Assembly (NCBI GenBank): GCA_016705325.1 | Contig: JADIYJ010000001.1 | Coordinates: 26,323 to 90,322, forward strand | Length of the DNA stretch: 64,000 bases | Direction: 5' to 3' | DNA from: Pseudomonadota bacterium | GTDB taxonomy: Bacteria > Pseudomonadota > Gammaproteobacteria > Steroidobacterales > Steroidobacteraceae | Shown here: positions 53,675-63,715 of the stretch, one piece after another | Layout of the letters: each line of letters begins with the position of its first letter | Position numbering within the stretch: the stretch's first letter is position 1 | Translations under genes and position numbers: made by a program | Notes under the pieces: model-generated | Seen by the model: the letters and a program-made list of their open reading frames with translations, nothing else | Databases searched by the model: none | What the model was told of the DNA's origin: nothing

Positions 53675-53837
53675 GGAGAACCCTGGTTTCCTGAGACGGA
53701 ACGCGACTTTAGCGGTTCTGCGGGGGGGTGCAACACGCATTTCCGCGGGCTCGACGTGCCGCAATGCAGCACCCCTTAGGGTTGACTTATGTCACGCACC
53801 CGTTGCGCAGGCAGGCCGCGGGGGTTTAGTTTCAAAA

Positions 53838-53853
53838 CGTGAACTGGATCACG
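53838..53853. promoter_or_regulatory. Crp/Vfr-like palindrome upstream of the divergent pilus-associated gene
   Basis: CGTGAACTGGATCACG: arms CGTGA and TCACG separated by 6 bases, the layout of the Crp consensus TGTGA-N6-TCACA. It lies between the flavoprotein operon and the small periplasmic protein gene. Function is inferred from pattern only. Confidence 0.35.
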
Positions 53854-53963
53854 CCCGGTGGCGATTGAGGCGTATGGCGACCGAACCCGGATCGCGGCTC
53901 GATGATACCCGTACAACGGGCCGGTCCGCGCGAACGGTGCCCCGGCCCGGGACGACGGTGATC

Positions 53964-54413
53964 ATGCGGTCCGGGTGGCTGCTTGTCATTCTCGTCGCGG
54001 CGCTCCACCCTGGAACCGCGCGGGCAGAAATGGCCACCACGCACCTGCTGGTGTCGGCCTACGTCGCTCCGAGGACCAGCATCGACGCCGCCGACGCTCC
54101 CGAGGCAGTCGTGCTGACCGCTGCGGATCTCGCACTGGGCTACAAGGACGTGAGCGCGAGCTATCTTGTCAGCAGCAATGTGGCACGCGGGTACATGCTG
54201 CGTTTTTCCGCGCGCACCGGACTTGCGCGTGCCATCGAGGTGCGTGGCCTCGGAGCTCCGATCGAAGTCGGCGTGTTCGGTGCGGAAGTTCCGCGGTTCG
54301 GCCTGACGCCGCACTCCGACAGGATCAGTCTGCAATACCGCCTGCACCTGACGGCCGAGGCCCGGCCCGGCAAGTACGCGATGCCCGTGGCCGTTGCGGC
54401 CACCTCACTCTGA
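53964..54413 (+). CDS. Small secreted protein beside the pilus cluster
   Basis: The ATG at 53964 gives 149 residues with a clear signal peptide (hydrophobic core LLVILVAAL, cleavage near GTARA). The mature part is beta-rich, with strands such as VSASYLVSSNVARGYMLRFS and a C-terminal strand RISLQYRLHLTAEARPGKYA. This strand pattern recalls pilin-like or chaperone-usher accessory proteins, and it is convergent with the pilus genes, ending 15 bases from them. No family is recognised. A start at 53874 would hide the signal peptide. Confidence 0.6.
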   Translation: MRSGWLLVILVAALHPGTARAEMATTHLLVSAYVAPRTSIDAADAPEAVVLTAADLALGYKDVSASYLVSSNVARGYMLRFSARTGLARAIEVRGLGAPIEVGVFGAEVPRFGLTPHSDRISLQYRLHLTAEARPGKYAMPVAVAATSL

Positions 54414-54428
54414 CGGGCTTGCGCCGGC

Positions 54429-54932
54429 TCAGAACGTGATCGTCAGGACGATCGTGTCGGTATAGGCGCCCGGCGTAGCGTTCTGCTGGGCGGGAGCCCG
54501 GCCGTAGACCGTGTGATTGACGGTCTGCGAGGTCTGGAACCAGGTGAAACTCGCAGTGCCGGCGACGGTGCCCGTCGAACTGCTGCCGTCGCCCCAGACC
54601 TGGGCGCGGGCGGCATCCCGAAACAGGTTGTAGCTGAGGTTCGCGGTCCCGGCCCGCATTTGCCGTGGCGCGAACGTCCCGCTCGAGCCGCGACTGAGCG
54701 ACAGCGTGTAACCGACGCTGAAAGGGTCCACGAGTATCACGCGGGAGCAGGTGACGGCGACGCTGGCTGACGAGTCATCCGGCGTCGCAAGCAGTGGATC
54801 GTAGTCGCCGAAACCGACGCCGCTGGTCGAGACCGAGCAGTCGATCGCCGCAGTGGCGACGCCTGCCACGACGCCGCCGGCGAGGCCGAGGCACGCGGCG
54901 ATCAGGGGAACGTGGCGGCGTGGTCGGTACAA
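54429..54932 (-). CDS. Spore coat U domain pilus subunit (archaic chaperone-usher type)
   Basis: Taking the TTG at 54932, just after the usher stop codon, gives 167 residues: signal peptide (LIAACLGLAGGVVAGVATA), then the SCPU domain with IDCSVSTSGVGFGDYDPLL, RVILVDPFSVGYTLSLSRGS and the terminal donor strand TPGAYTDTIVLTITF. SCPU subunits form Csu-like archaic pili; as the last gene of the operon it could be the tip adhesin or a minor subunit. It is shorter than CsuE (two domains), so a single-domain subunit is more likely. Confidence 0.8.
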   Translation of the reverse strand: MYRPRRHVPLIAACLGLAGGVVAGVATAAIDCSVSTSGVGFGDYDPLLATPDDSSASVAVTCSRVILVDPFSVGYTLSLSRGSSGTFAPRQMRAGTANLSYNLFRDAARAQVWGDGSSSTGTVAGTASFTWFQTSQTVNHTVYGRAPAQQNATPGAYTDTIVLTITF

Positions 54933-54942
54933 GACCTGGCAC

Positions 54943-57249
54943 TCAGTCGACAAACTCGCGGCAGGCGATTGTGCCGAGGTCGGGCACCGGGTCGGTGCCG
55001 GCTGCACGCGTGAACGTGAACTCGCAGCGATGGCCGCCAACCCATTCGGCTACGGCCTGCTGGGTTCCCGCCGCCTCACTGAGGTACACGAGACCATCGA
55101 GGCCGACCGGCGTCTGCTCGTGCTCCGTGCGCACGCTCGCTCCAGCGGGCACCGCCGTGCCGTCGCCGCGTACCAGGCGCAGTGTCGCCGGCCGCGCGCG
55201 CGTCACGGGGAACTCGACCAGTGCGCCGCTGCGATACGCGGGGATGACCTCCATCACCGGCACGGCCAGCGCGGCATCCATCGGCAACTGCTTCGGGTCG
55301 ATGCTGATTTCGTTGCGCTCGTACGGCCGCAAGCCGTCGAGCAGGATGCGGCCGCGGCTGTCGGTGCGGCCGATTGGCTGGTTTTCGACGTAGACCGTCA
55401 GGTTCCCGAAGTCGGCGACCCTGACGATCGCAAAGCTGCGATCGAGCCGGCGCGCCGGCATGACGCCGGCGGCCGTGATCGCCAGGCCGCCGGCGACGTC
55501 GGCGCGCCAACCGTCGGTGTCGTTGCGCCGCGCGTACTGCACGCTCGCCAGGCCCGCGTGACCCTGGTAGGAGTAACCGAGCTGCGCGTCCTCGTTCGAC
55601 GCCAGCGACACCTGGTAGCCGACGCCCGTGCCCGCCGGCAGGCTCTGCTGTACCGAGGCGACGGCGGCGAAATCGTCGCCAGCGGTGACACCCGTCGACT
55701 GCCGCAGCGAAACTGCCGCCGAGCGCCGGTCACCGAAGGGCATCGTCCAGTTGAGGAAAACGTCGGTCGCCGTGTCCGCGCCGATGTTCTGGCTGACGAT
55801 CAGGTTGAGGTAGCCGAAATCGCCGAGCGTGAGCGCATGGCTCACACCGATGGTTTCCTGGCTGCGACTGGTCCAGAAACTCTGCAGGCCGTAGGCGACC
55901 TGCAGGTTGCCGTAGCGCGCAAAGTCGAGGCCGAAGCCGACGAAGGTGCGCTGCTGCGGCCGGTTTTCCAGTTCGACCGTGCCGAGTTGCGCGAACGACT
56001 CGGATGCGAACTGCGTGCGCGCGAACAGGCTCGCACGCTGGCCGTTGTGTTCGAAGCCGAACCCGGCCAGCCAGCCCATGGCGTCGACCCCGCCCGCAGC
56101 CATCGTGGCGCTGAGGATGCCGAACTCCCCCATCTGCCACGCGCCATTGAGGCCGACTGCCGCCGGTCCGCCTGCCTGCGCTTCCACATGCGCCTCGGCC
56201 GTGACCTGGTCGGTGAAGCCACGCCGGAACGTCGCCGCGGTCACCAGGTCGCCATACGAATTGCTGGCATAGCCATAGTCCTGGCGCATCGAGCCGAGCT
56301 CGAAGGAATACTCGTTCAGGCCCGCGCGCAGCAATGCGGGTCCGGTGTAGTACGGCTGCGACAGGACCTGCTGCCGGCCGAGCGCGTCGGTGATGACGAC
56401 CTGCATCTGTCCGGCCCCGGTGATGCTCGGCACGTGATCGATCGTGAACGGGCCAGGCGGCACGGCCTGGCTTGCGACCTGCGCGCCATTTACGAACACG
56501 TCGACCGTGGACGGCACGACCGCCGAGCCGCGCGCCGCCAGCATCGGCGTCGTCACCAGCGTGGGTTGCGTCGCGAAGTTGGTGCCGAACTGGACGCCGC
56601 CGAAACGCACAGAACGGCCCCACGCGCCCGACGCGCTGATCGTGTCGCCAAAACGCAGCGTCGCCAGCCGCTCTGGCAGGTCGAGCGTCCAGGTCGTCTC
56701 AAGCCGCACGGTGGAGCGGCTGTCGTCGTCGTCGCGGCTCAGCAGCGCATTCGTGCCGACACCATGCGGTGTGAAGACGCCGGCTTCGACGATGCCACCG
56801 AGGCTCGTGCGTTCAGAGGCGCTCTCGCCATAAAGGTCGTAGTTCAGGAATCCGCCGAGCGCGGGTGTCGTGACGCGCGGCAGGTCAGCAGCGGATGCGG
56901 ACCTGACGGTGGCCAGGAAAGCCTCGGGCGGCAGCGTGACGTCGGCGTGCTGCGTCGTCGCGTCGAAGTTCACGCGTGCTCCCATCTCGGGACCGAGGCG
57001 ATAATAACGCTCGCCGTTTACCAGCATGACGCCGTGCGCAGGCCGCGTCAGGCGCAGCGTGGCGAGGTCGGCCGCTTGCAGCAGCAGCATACCGTCCGCA
57101 TCGCGTCGCACCACGAGCGTCGTGATTGCCGGTTGTCCATTGACCGTGAATTCAACGACGGACTCGAGCAAGGCGTCCGGGCCCTCAGCCGCGTGGACCG
57201 GCGTGGCGGCGAGCGCGAGCGAGATGGCGAGCGACAGTGTTGCGCGCAT
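54943..57249 (-). CDS. Outer-membrane fimbrial usher (CsuD/archaic type)
   Basis: A 768-residue protein with signal peptide (cleavage near TPVHA). The N-terminal domain has LLQAADLATLRLTRP. The long beta-barrel region includes the usher signatures VDVFVNGAQVASQAVPPGPF and GAGQMQVVITDALGRQQVLS, with ELGSMRQDYGYASNSYGDLV following. The C-terminal part has VYVENQPIGRTDSRGRILLD. Ushers form the outer-membrane pore through which chaperone-subunit complexes polymerise. It is somewhat shorter than CsuD (about 830). Confidence 0.9.
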   Translation of the reverse strand: MRATLSLAISLALAATPVHAAEGPDALLESVVEFTVNGQPAITTLVVRRDADGMLLLQAADLATLRLTRPAHGVMLVNGERYYRLGPEMGARVNFDATTQHADVTLPPEAFLATVRSASAADLPRVTTPALGGFLNYDLYGESASERTSLGGIVEAGVFTPHGVGTNALLSRDDDDSRSTVRLETTWTLDLPERLATLRFGDTISASGAWGRSVRFGGVQFGTNFATQPTLVTTPMLAARGSAVVPSTVDVFVNGAQVASQAVPPGPFTIDHVPSITGAGQMQVVITDALGRQQVLSQPYYTGPALLRAGLNEYSFELGSMRQDYGYASNSYGDLVTAATFRRGFTDQVTAEAHVEAQAGGPAAVGLNGAWQMGEFGILSATMAAGGVDAMGWLAGFGFEHNGQRASLFARTQFASESFAQLGTVELENRPQQRTFVGFGLDFARYGNLQVAYGLQSFWTSRSQETIGVSHALTLGDFGYLNLIVSQNIGADTATDVFLNWTMPFGDRRSAAVSLRQSTGVTAGDDFAAVASVQQSLPAGTGVGYQVSLASNEDAQLGYSYQGHAGLASVQYARRNDTDGWRADVAGGLAITAAGVMPARRLDRSFAIVRVADFGNLTVYVENQPIGRTDSRGRILLDGLRPYERNEISIDPKQLPMDAALAVPVMEVIPAYRSGALVEFPVTRARPATLRLVRGDGTAVPAGASVRTEHEQTPVGLDGLVYLSEAAGTQQAVAEWVGGHRCEFTFTRAAGTDPVPDLGTIACREFVD

Positions 57250-57252
57250 GAC

Positions 57253-57990
57253 TCACTCAGGCGTCAGGCTCAACTCCGTCGCGAAGTCCCCGTCCTCGGT
57301 GGATCCCTTCACGCGCAGCTGGCGCCATTGGGCGCGGTCGTTGTTCTTGTCGGATTCTATGGCCCAGCTGCGTGACTGGCCCGGCAGCACGTAGTAGGCA
57401 CCCGGCTGGTGGAGCCATTGGTCGCCGCCAGGCTGCGGGCTGATCATCAGATCCAGGACCCGCGTGTGTTCCGACCCGGCATTGAGGGCGGTGACCGACA
57501 CCGCGCCGTCCGGACTGCGTGTCGCCGACCAGTGGACCTGCGGCGCCGTGGGCGCGTGGGCGGCGACGAAGATCGGCAGGCTCATCTGCAGCGCCATGTT
57601 CAAACCGCTGAAGCCGGGTGCCGCCTGCTGCGGCACTTCCGTCAGGATCAGCCGGTAGCTCAGTTCCGCGCGCGGGTCCACCTCGCGCCGTAGCGCGACG
57701 CGGACCACCTGCGAGCCCTGCGGCGGAATCGTGAAGACAGCCGGTGTTACCAGCACATCGCGGGTTGGCTCGAGCTGATCGCCGGCGACCGTCTGCTGCC
57801 AGAGCCTGGTTTCAGCCTGCACGACCACCGGTAGATCTTCCTGGTTGCGGATAGTCACCACGCCCGTCGACGACTGGGCAGCCAGGTCCACGCGTACCGG
57901 GGAAATGGAGAACGTGCCGGCCAGGGACTGCGCCGATGGCAGCGCACAGGCCGCCATCGACGCGAGGATGCCAACGAGCAGGTTACGCAC
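57253..57990 (-). CDS. Periplasmic pilus chaperone (CsuC/archaic type)
   Basis: GTG at 57990, with GGAG upstream, gives 245 residues. After a signal peptide (near SLAGT), the two Ig-like domains of a pilus chaperone are seen: FSISPVRVDLAAQSSTGVVT, IPPQGSQVVRVALRREVDPR (with the Arg that anchors subunits) and YRLILTEVP. It stabilises SCPU subunits in the periplasm. Three bases separate it from the usher gene. Confidence 0.88.
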   Translation of the reverse strand: MRNLLVGILASMAACALPSAQSLAGTFSISPVRVDLAAQSSTGVVTIRNQEDLPVVVQAETRLWQQTVAGDQLEPTRDVLVTPAVFTIPPQGSQVVRVALRREVDPRAELSYRLILTEVPQQAAPGFSGLNMALQMSLPIFVAAHAPTAPQVHWSATRSPDGAVSVTALNAGSEHTRVLDLMISPQPGGDQWLHQPGAYYVLPGQSRSWAIESDKNNDRAQWRQLRVKGSTEDGDFATELSLTPE

Positions 57991-58009
57991 GTTCGCGCCA
58001 CTCCACCGT

Positions 58010-58506
58010 TCAGTAGACGATCGAGGCGACGATCGTGTCGGTGTAGTTGCCGGCGCCGACCGGGCCGGTGTTGGCGGAGGCCTGCAGTCGGCCGGCAACG
58101 GTCAGGTTCGTCGCAGCGGCGAAACCCGTGCCGGTGCCGCCGACGCGGATGGTGCCCGTCGAGCCATCACCCCAGACGTTCGTATACGTGGTGTCGGTGT
58201 ACAGGTTGTAGACGAGCTGGTCCGTTCCGTTCGACATGGTGCGCGCCGCGTAATTCGGCGAAGCACCCTTGCTCAGGTCGACGTTGTAGGCCGTGCCGTT
58301 CTGCAACGCACGACCACGGTCGACGTCGCGGCGAGGTCGTTGGTGCCGTCGAAGGTGCCGAGTGCCAGCGGGTTCGCGCTGATCACGCAGTTTTTGGCAA
58401 CCGTCGCCGTGACGTTGAAACTGGCGGTCTTGGTGGCGGCCTGGGCGCCGCCGGCGATGGCCAGCAGGACGCCTGCGGCGATCGGGGCAAAATATGTCGT
58501 ACGCAT
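58010..58506 (-). pseudogene. Spore coat U domain subunit, frameshifted
   Basis: Two overlapping frames together make one SCPU protein of about 164 residues. From 58506: signal peptide (VLLAIAGGAQA) and SFNVTATVAKNCVISANPLA up to TSTVVVRC. Then the second frame, NGTAYNVDLSKGASPNYAAR to the final VGAGNYTDTIVASIVY. One base is missing at about 58302, where TGCAGAAC would need to read TGC-xAG-AAC. It is first in the operon and is probably the major pilin. Either the gene is broken or a base was lost in sequencing. Confidence 0.85.
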
Positions 58507-58764
58507 GAATAGTCCTCGAAGTTGATGCAAGTTTCCGGTTCGGCTCACGTCACCGAGCCACCTCGCCCGTGCGGGCTCATGACTCATTCCCTCGTGACGC
58601 TTGCGAATTCAGCCCTGTCCGTGTGTTGTCGTTACTTCAGTCGGAATGGACTGGATTTCGCGTGGCGTGGATTCTCGGCGGCGACTTGACGCGGCAGCCG
58701 TGACGGACGTCGCGTTTTCGCACGCCATTCTGGCGTGCTGCTCAATTTTCCGGTGCCGCGGCCG
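58507..58764. other. Intergenic region upstream of the pilus operon, with hairpin
   Basis: No gene is seen. A perfect 7-bp stem GCACGCC-ATTCT-GGCGTGC at 58720-58738 lies about 27 bases past the stop codon of the CHAT gene and may end its transcript, though no T-run follows on that strand. The rest must hold the pilus promoter; no clear element was recognised. Confidence 0.4.
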
Positions 58765-61700
58765 CTATCCGCTGGATTTGCCTTGCAGATTGGCGAGCCG
58801 GAAGGCCGGGCTGCCGTAATGCACGTAATCCGCCCAGTCGACCGTGGGGATCGCTTCGAGGCGGCGACGCGCGGTGAGCACGGCGTCCCCGAGCCGGTCG
58901 CCGGTCAGCAGCGACCCATACAGGGACTGCGAGAACGCGAACGCCGAGTCGTCGCCGACCGGCCAGTGCGTGCCGAGAAAATTCGCGACTCCGCCCGTCA
59001 GGAAGGCTTCGGCAATGCCCGTCATCGTGCGGCGCAGGCCGAACTGACGCGCCGGCGACGCGCTCACCCTGGTGCGTTTGCGCACGCGCGCTGCTTCGCA
59101 CGCATTGCAGAAGACGAGCGCAGGCAGGTTGCCGAGGCTCGCGAGATCGGCGCCGCGCAGCACCTCCTTGCCGGCGCAGAGCAGGCCACCCTGTTCGGGC
59201 TCGCCTGCGTCGAAGAAAGCGTGGCCGGCGAAGTGCAGCACGTCGAACGCGCCGGTGCCGAGTGCGGCAACGATGCGCGTCCGGGTCGCATCGCGTCCGC
59301 TGAGCACATCGAGCGTGACGGACCTGCGGCCGAGCAGCTGTCTCAGTGCTTCGCCTTCGGCTGCCGCGCCCGACAGGTCGCCGGTCGGATCGACGATCAG
59401 CAGCACGCGCAACGGATCCGATGCGTCGTGGTCGTCACGCCAGCGTGCCACGGAGAGCGCGTCGCTCGTGTAACGACGACTGAGGCCCGCGCCCAGCGCG
59501 GGATGCGTGGCGCCGACGCGCAGCACTTCCCAGGGCACGCGCGACGCCTCGCGGTCATGCACGATCACCAGCGGCCGTGCCAGCATCGTCTCGAGGCCCT
59601 GGCGTACCGTCGTCGGCAGCAACGTGCGTGCGAGCGCGGTGCCGATGCGTGCGAGGTCGCGCGTCGTCGCCATGCCGGCCTCGAGCGGCTCGATGTGGTG
59701 CAGCAGGTCTGCACGGTCCAGCGTGACGGCACCGCTCAGCACCGCCGCCTTCGCGCCGGCCGTGAGCAGCGACGAACGGCATTCGTACGCGCCGCGTCCG
59801 GCAGCCGTCATTGATACCAGCAGATAGGCGGGATCTCCCGCCACCACGTTACGCGCGGACGGCGTCGTGCGAGCGGGCCTCTGCCGCGGCGCGGTCGCGG
59901 CTGCGTCGACCTCGTCAATCAGCAGGGCAAGGCCCGTGTCCTGCACCCTGGCCGCAACCTCCCGGGCAGCGCGCACGAGCGCGGCGTACTTGCGTGAATC
60001 GATTTCGCAGATCGAGATACGGCGCACGACCTCCTCCGGGTCGGCGTGCTCTACGCCGGCGACGAATCCGCGCAGCTGCTGCTCGAGCGCCATCGGCACG
60101 GGCACGCCGGATCCGGCACCGAAGAGCACGGTCGCGAAGTCCCTCGACCTGCGTGCGGGCGAGGGTGCGGACGATGTTCTCGGCGACGAACGCCGGTGCC
60201 TCGGCGCCGATCCGCAAAATCGCCGAGGCCCGCGCACAGCACGAACTCGGCGAGCAGCCGGCTGCGCGCCACCGGCAGCATGAAGACCTGCCCGAGTTGC
60301 GCCGCGAACATGCGCCGCAGCGTGAGCTCGCGAATCGCGCCGCCGAGTTCGGCGTCGATGGCCGCGGCGGGGCCGGATGGATCGACGTTGTGGAAGACGC
60401 CCAGCACCAGCGCGCGTGCATTGGCCTCGGTGATGCTGCCATGGACGAGCCGGATCTCGAGCGTGCGTCGGGGCCGCGCCGGGGCGGGTTGTGTCGCGGC
60501 ACCTCGTACAGCGAACGCGCGCTCGAGCACGGCGGGATGCACCGTGCCGTGAAACTCGGGGGAAACGACCGGCTCGAGCAGCCGGCGTCGCGCATCGGGC
60601 GAAAGGTGTTGCCACTTCACCTTGTGCGGCGCCACGCGACGCAACACTGTTTCGCTCACCTGCCGAATCACGGGCACGCGAATGCGCGAGGCCGTCGCTG
60701 CCAGCCGTTGCGTCGAGCCGGTGCGCAGCAGGTCCACCACCGCCGCAATGACGCGCCCGTTGTTCGGCAGGCCACCGTGCTTCTCATCAACGTACCAGGC
60801 GGGTTCCCGGGCGAACGGCCAGTGCGAAGCGGCACCGTGCCGTCGCCCTGCGGCGTCAGGCCAATTCAACTCACCGCCGCTCGCCGACAGCGCAGTGACG
60901 GTGTCCTGCCGCGCCCCCGCGATCATCAGGCAGCGATCGTCCGCTGCCCGGCCAGCGTGCGCGCTCGCGCCGTGCGGCCAGCAACCGCTGCGGGTCGGGT
61001 CGCAACGGGTCGTCGGGCCAGGACGTTGCCTCGAACATGTCCGGGCCACCGGCAGAGTCCGGGTCGGGCAGCAGCTCGTGCAGGGCCGGCAGCGTGCGAA
61101 ATACGATCCGCGCAAGGTCCTCGGCTGAGTGACGCCGGTCGAGTGCCGCGAGCTTGCGCACCGTCGGATAGACGCCGCGCAGGGCGAGCACCGGCGCAAA
61201 CGAGCCGTGATTCGGAGCGCCCAGCTGCACGATGCGCGTGATGCGTTCGCTGCGCTGACGGCCGAGCGCCAGGCGCGCGACCGCGCCTCCCAGGCTGTGA
61301 CCGACCAGCATGACCGGCGCGCGCCGTCGGCCTCGGCCGCGATGGCTGGTTGGAGCGCGTCGGCGACGCGCTCACGCTGGCGCGCCAGTCGTACTGGATG
61401 CAGCTGCGCATCGAACCCGGCGATCCGCAGCGACAGTTTCAGCTTCCAGCGTGTTGGCGGCGCATCGCGCCGAGCGCGACCAGCCGCGAGGCGGCCGGCA
61501 AGGCTTTCAGGCGGAGTGAGGTGCCCCTGCTGACCTCGATCAGGTCGACCCACAGCACGTCGTCGAGCAGCAGTCCGCGCAGGCCGAGACGGCACACCAC
61601 GCCCGGCAGCACGTACGCGCGGCAACGGCGACGACGCGTTGCGGCAGACCGACGCGCGAGCGCACTCAGTTGGCGGTAGCCCCTGTCGCCGAAGAGCGCC

Positions 61701-61768
61701 GTGAGCTCGGCGCGGCGCTCGCCCGCGGCGAGCAGGCGCTCGACCTCCTCGTCGTGGAGTCGATGCAC
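58765..61768 (-). pseudogene. Alpha/beta-hydrolase-CHAT protease-like protein, multiply frameshifted
   Basis: Segments in different frames fit one protein of about 1000 residues. It begins at a GTG at 61768 (MHRLHDEEVERLLAAGERR). A hydrolase domain has the nucleophile elbow VGHSLGGAVARLALG (near 61285-61305). A long middle region with TLEIRLVHGSITEANARALV follows. The C-terminal CHAT domain has catalytic His in HFAGHAFFD (near 59220-59240) and Cys in FCNACEA (near 59092-59112). Frame changes lie at about 61300-61450, 60920, 60215 and 60135. CHAT domains are caspase-like proteases. Its substrate is unknown. Breaks may be sequence errors. Confidence 0.75.
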
Positions 61769-61825
61769 CGGCAGCGCAGGAGGATCACCTCGGGCGACGT
61801 CGCCCCTGTCGCTTTCGTGCGCGCG

Positions 61826-62292
61826 TCAGTGCACGGGTGGCGGAGCGGTATCCGGCGCGCGCACCTCGACAACCACGTCAATCCGGCCCGCCTGCTGGAA
61901 CTGCAGCGTCAGCGGAAAGCGCTCGCCGGCGACGAGCGGCCGTGGCAGGTTCATCAGCATGAGTGTGCGTGCCCTGCGGCACGAGCGCGACCGGCTTGCG
62001 TGCCGGAACGTCGACGCCTGCGGTCGGGCGCATCGGGCCATGCCTCCGCCTCCGTCACGACGTGGATCTGCGTCATCGCGGCGCGCGGCGTTGCGGCACC
62101 GACCAGCCGATCGGCCTGTGATCCGCCGACCAGCGTGAGGTAAACCGCAGCGACGGCCATCCCGGGTGGCGTCGCACGCGCCCACGCGTCGCTTGCGGTC
62201 ACGGCCGGCGTCGCAGGCTCGGCTGCGTGGGTCGTCGTGGCTGGACCCAGGAGTGCAAGGGCAAGCAAGGCGAAGGTCGCTCGGGTCTTCAT
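61826..62292 (-). pseudogene. PCu(A)C-type periplasmic copper chaperone, frameshifted
   Basis: From 62292: signal peptide (TFALLALALLGPATTTHA), then AWARATPPGMAVAAVYLTL and MTQIHVVTEAE. After frame changes near 62030 and 61980 the reading resumes with LMLMNLPRPLVAGERFPLTL and ends PDTAPPPVH. The reconstructed His and Met residues (IHVVTEAE, MARMRP, THLMLMN) match the copper site of PCu(A)C proteins, which load copper onto cytochrome oxidase. The start codon overlaps the stop codon of the regulator gene upstream (ATGA), so the two would be co-translated. Confidence 0.75.
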
Positions 62293-63209
62293 TTTTTCGT
62301 GCCGTCCTTCATCGTACTGCGGATTGTCGCGACGATGCCGTCGATGGCCGGAGTGCGGGTGGTCGACTTGCGCCAGACCGCACCGATCGCGCGACCCGGC
62401 GCAGGTTTCGCAAACGGCTTCACGCGCAGGCCGCGCGCCGTGCCCACGGGCGTTTCGGCCGCGAGCTCCGGGCAGCAGCGTGATGCCGTGGCCGGCCCGA
62501 CCATCTTGGCGCAAAGTCTGCCGGGACTCTCGTCGCCCGGTAATCCTGCTCCTCGCTTACCCGGACCCGGCCAGAGACCTCCAGCGCCTGGTCGCGCAGG
62601 CAGTGGCCGTCCTCGAGCAGCAGCAGCGTCTCGCCACGCAGATCTTCCACCTTCACGCGTCTCGCGTTTAGCGAGAGCGCATGCGAGGCGGGCACGGCGA
62701 GTACGAAGGGCTCTGCGCTGGTGGCGCACCCTCGAGGCCGTCCATCGCCACGGGCAGCGCGAGCACCGACGTCGATCTCGCCCGCGCGCAAGCGCTCAGC
62801 AGTGGTTCGGTCTGGTATTCGTACAGCATGAGTTTGAGCCGCGGCGGCTCGCGTCGCAGCCGGCCGACGATACTGCGGCAGCAGGTACGGGCCGACGGTG
62901 GGAATCAGGGCCAGCTTGGAGCGGCCCGGCCAGCGGATCCCGGTCGGTGACCTTCGCCAGTTTGACGATCGCATCGGCTTCCTGCAGCAACAGTGCGCGC
63001 CCGCTGCACGATCTTCACGCCGGTCGCGGTGAGGCGCGACGCCTGGGCTGGCGCTTCGACCAGCGGCACGCCCAGGCACTCCTCGAGCTTGCGGATCTGT
63101 GCCGAGAGGGTCGGCTGGCTGACGAAGCAACGCTCCGCCGCCTTGCCGAAGTGGCGCTCGTCGGCCAATGTGTGCCACCTGGCAGGTAGCGGAGGGTACG
63201 CAGGTTCAT
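62289..63209 (-). pseudogene. oxyR: OxyR-type LysR regulator, multiply frameshifted
   Basis: From 63209, MNLRTLRYL leads by a frame change into DERHFGKAAERCFVSQPTLS, the LysR helix-turn-helix. Later pieces in other frames are LIPTVGPYLLPQ, EPFVLAVPASHALSLNAR, LLLLEDGHCLRDQALE and RAIGAVWRKS before the end. GHCLRDQ carries the peroxide-sensing Cys of OxyR. At least five frame changes are needed. If intact it would be an activator of peroxide defence; most LysR regulators face away from their target, and the divergent side here (63210-63715) has no recognisable gene. Confidence 0.7.
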
Positions 63210-63715
63210 GCGGAAAATAATAGCTGCAGCCTATCGGCCGGTGCAAAGCAATCAGGCCGGCTGCATCGCCCATACTTGCGCCATGGGTCCCCGCTCCCCG
63301 GAGGCTTTCGGTCGGCGTCGTGGTCGGCGCCGTGCAGCGACGACTGGCCGCACCGCCGCTGCGCGCCTTCAATCACTGATTTCCCCAAAGGCATGGTCGA
63401 GGTGAGGGCGAAGAGCTGCCGTCACGCCATCCGGGCGAGGTGTGCGCGAAGAGTCCACGATCGAGATCCGGAAGTTCGCGTGGGGCTCGGAATTCGACGC
63501 AGTATTTTCCGGATTCGGCAGCGGCGGCAAGGTGGCCCGTTATTACTCGCATCCAATTTGTACGATCGATGGGCTTGCCGATCAATCCGGGCGATTTGCC
63601 GTGCTGAGCACAGCGAGTAACGCGGAAAGTCGATTTCGACGCCGCCCTCGAACCTCGTCTCGCCGCGCGTCAAGCCCTGTCGTGCGCTGGGGCTGCGCAG
63701 GCAGCTCGTCCGCGG
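63210..63715. other. Region without a recognisable gene
   Basis: About 500 bases, less GC-rich than the rest at 63450-63640. Short open frames exist on both strands; the most protein-like is on the minus strand near 63373-63585 (KPIDRTNWMRVITGHLAAAA), but it lacks a good start and resembles nothing I recognise. Given the density of frame changes around it, a degraded or misread gene cannot be excluded. AATAATAG just upstream of the OxyR start may be part of its promoter. Confidence 0.3.

Noticed and set aside
51872..53779. A 635-codon plus-strand frame
   Set aside because: It is the codon-aligned complement of the GltD-like flavoprotein gene, which has all expected motifs.
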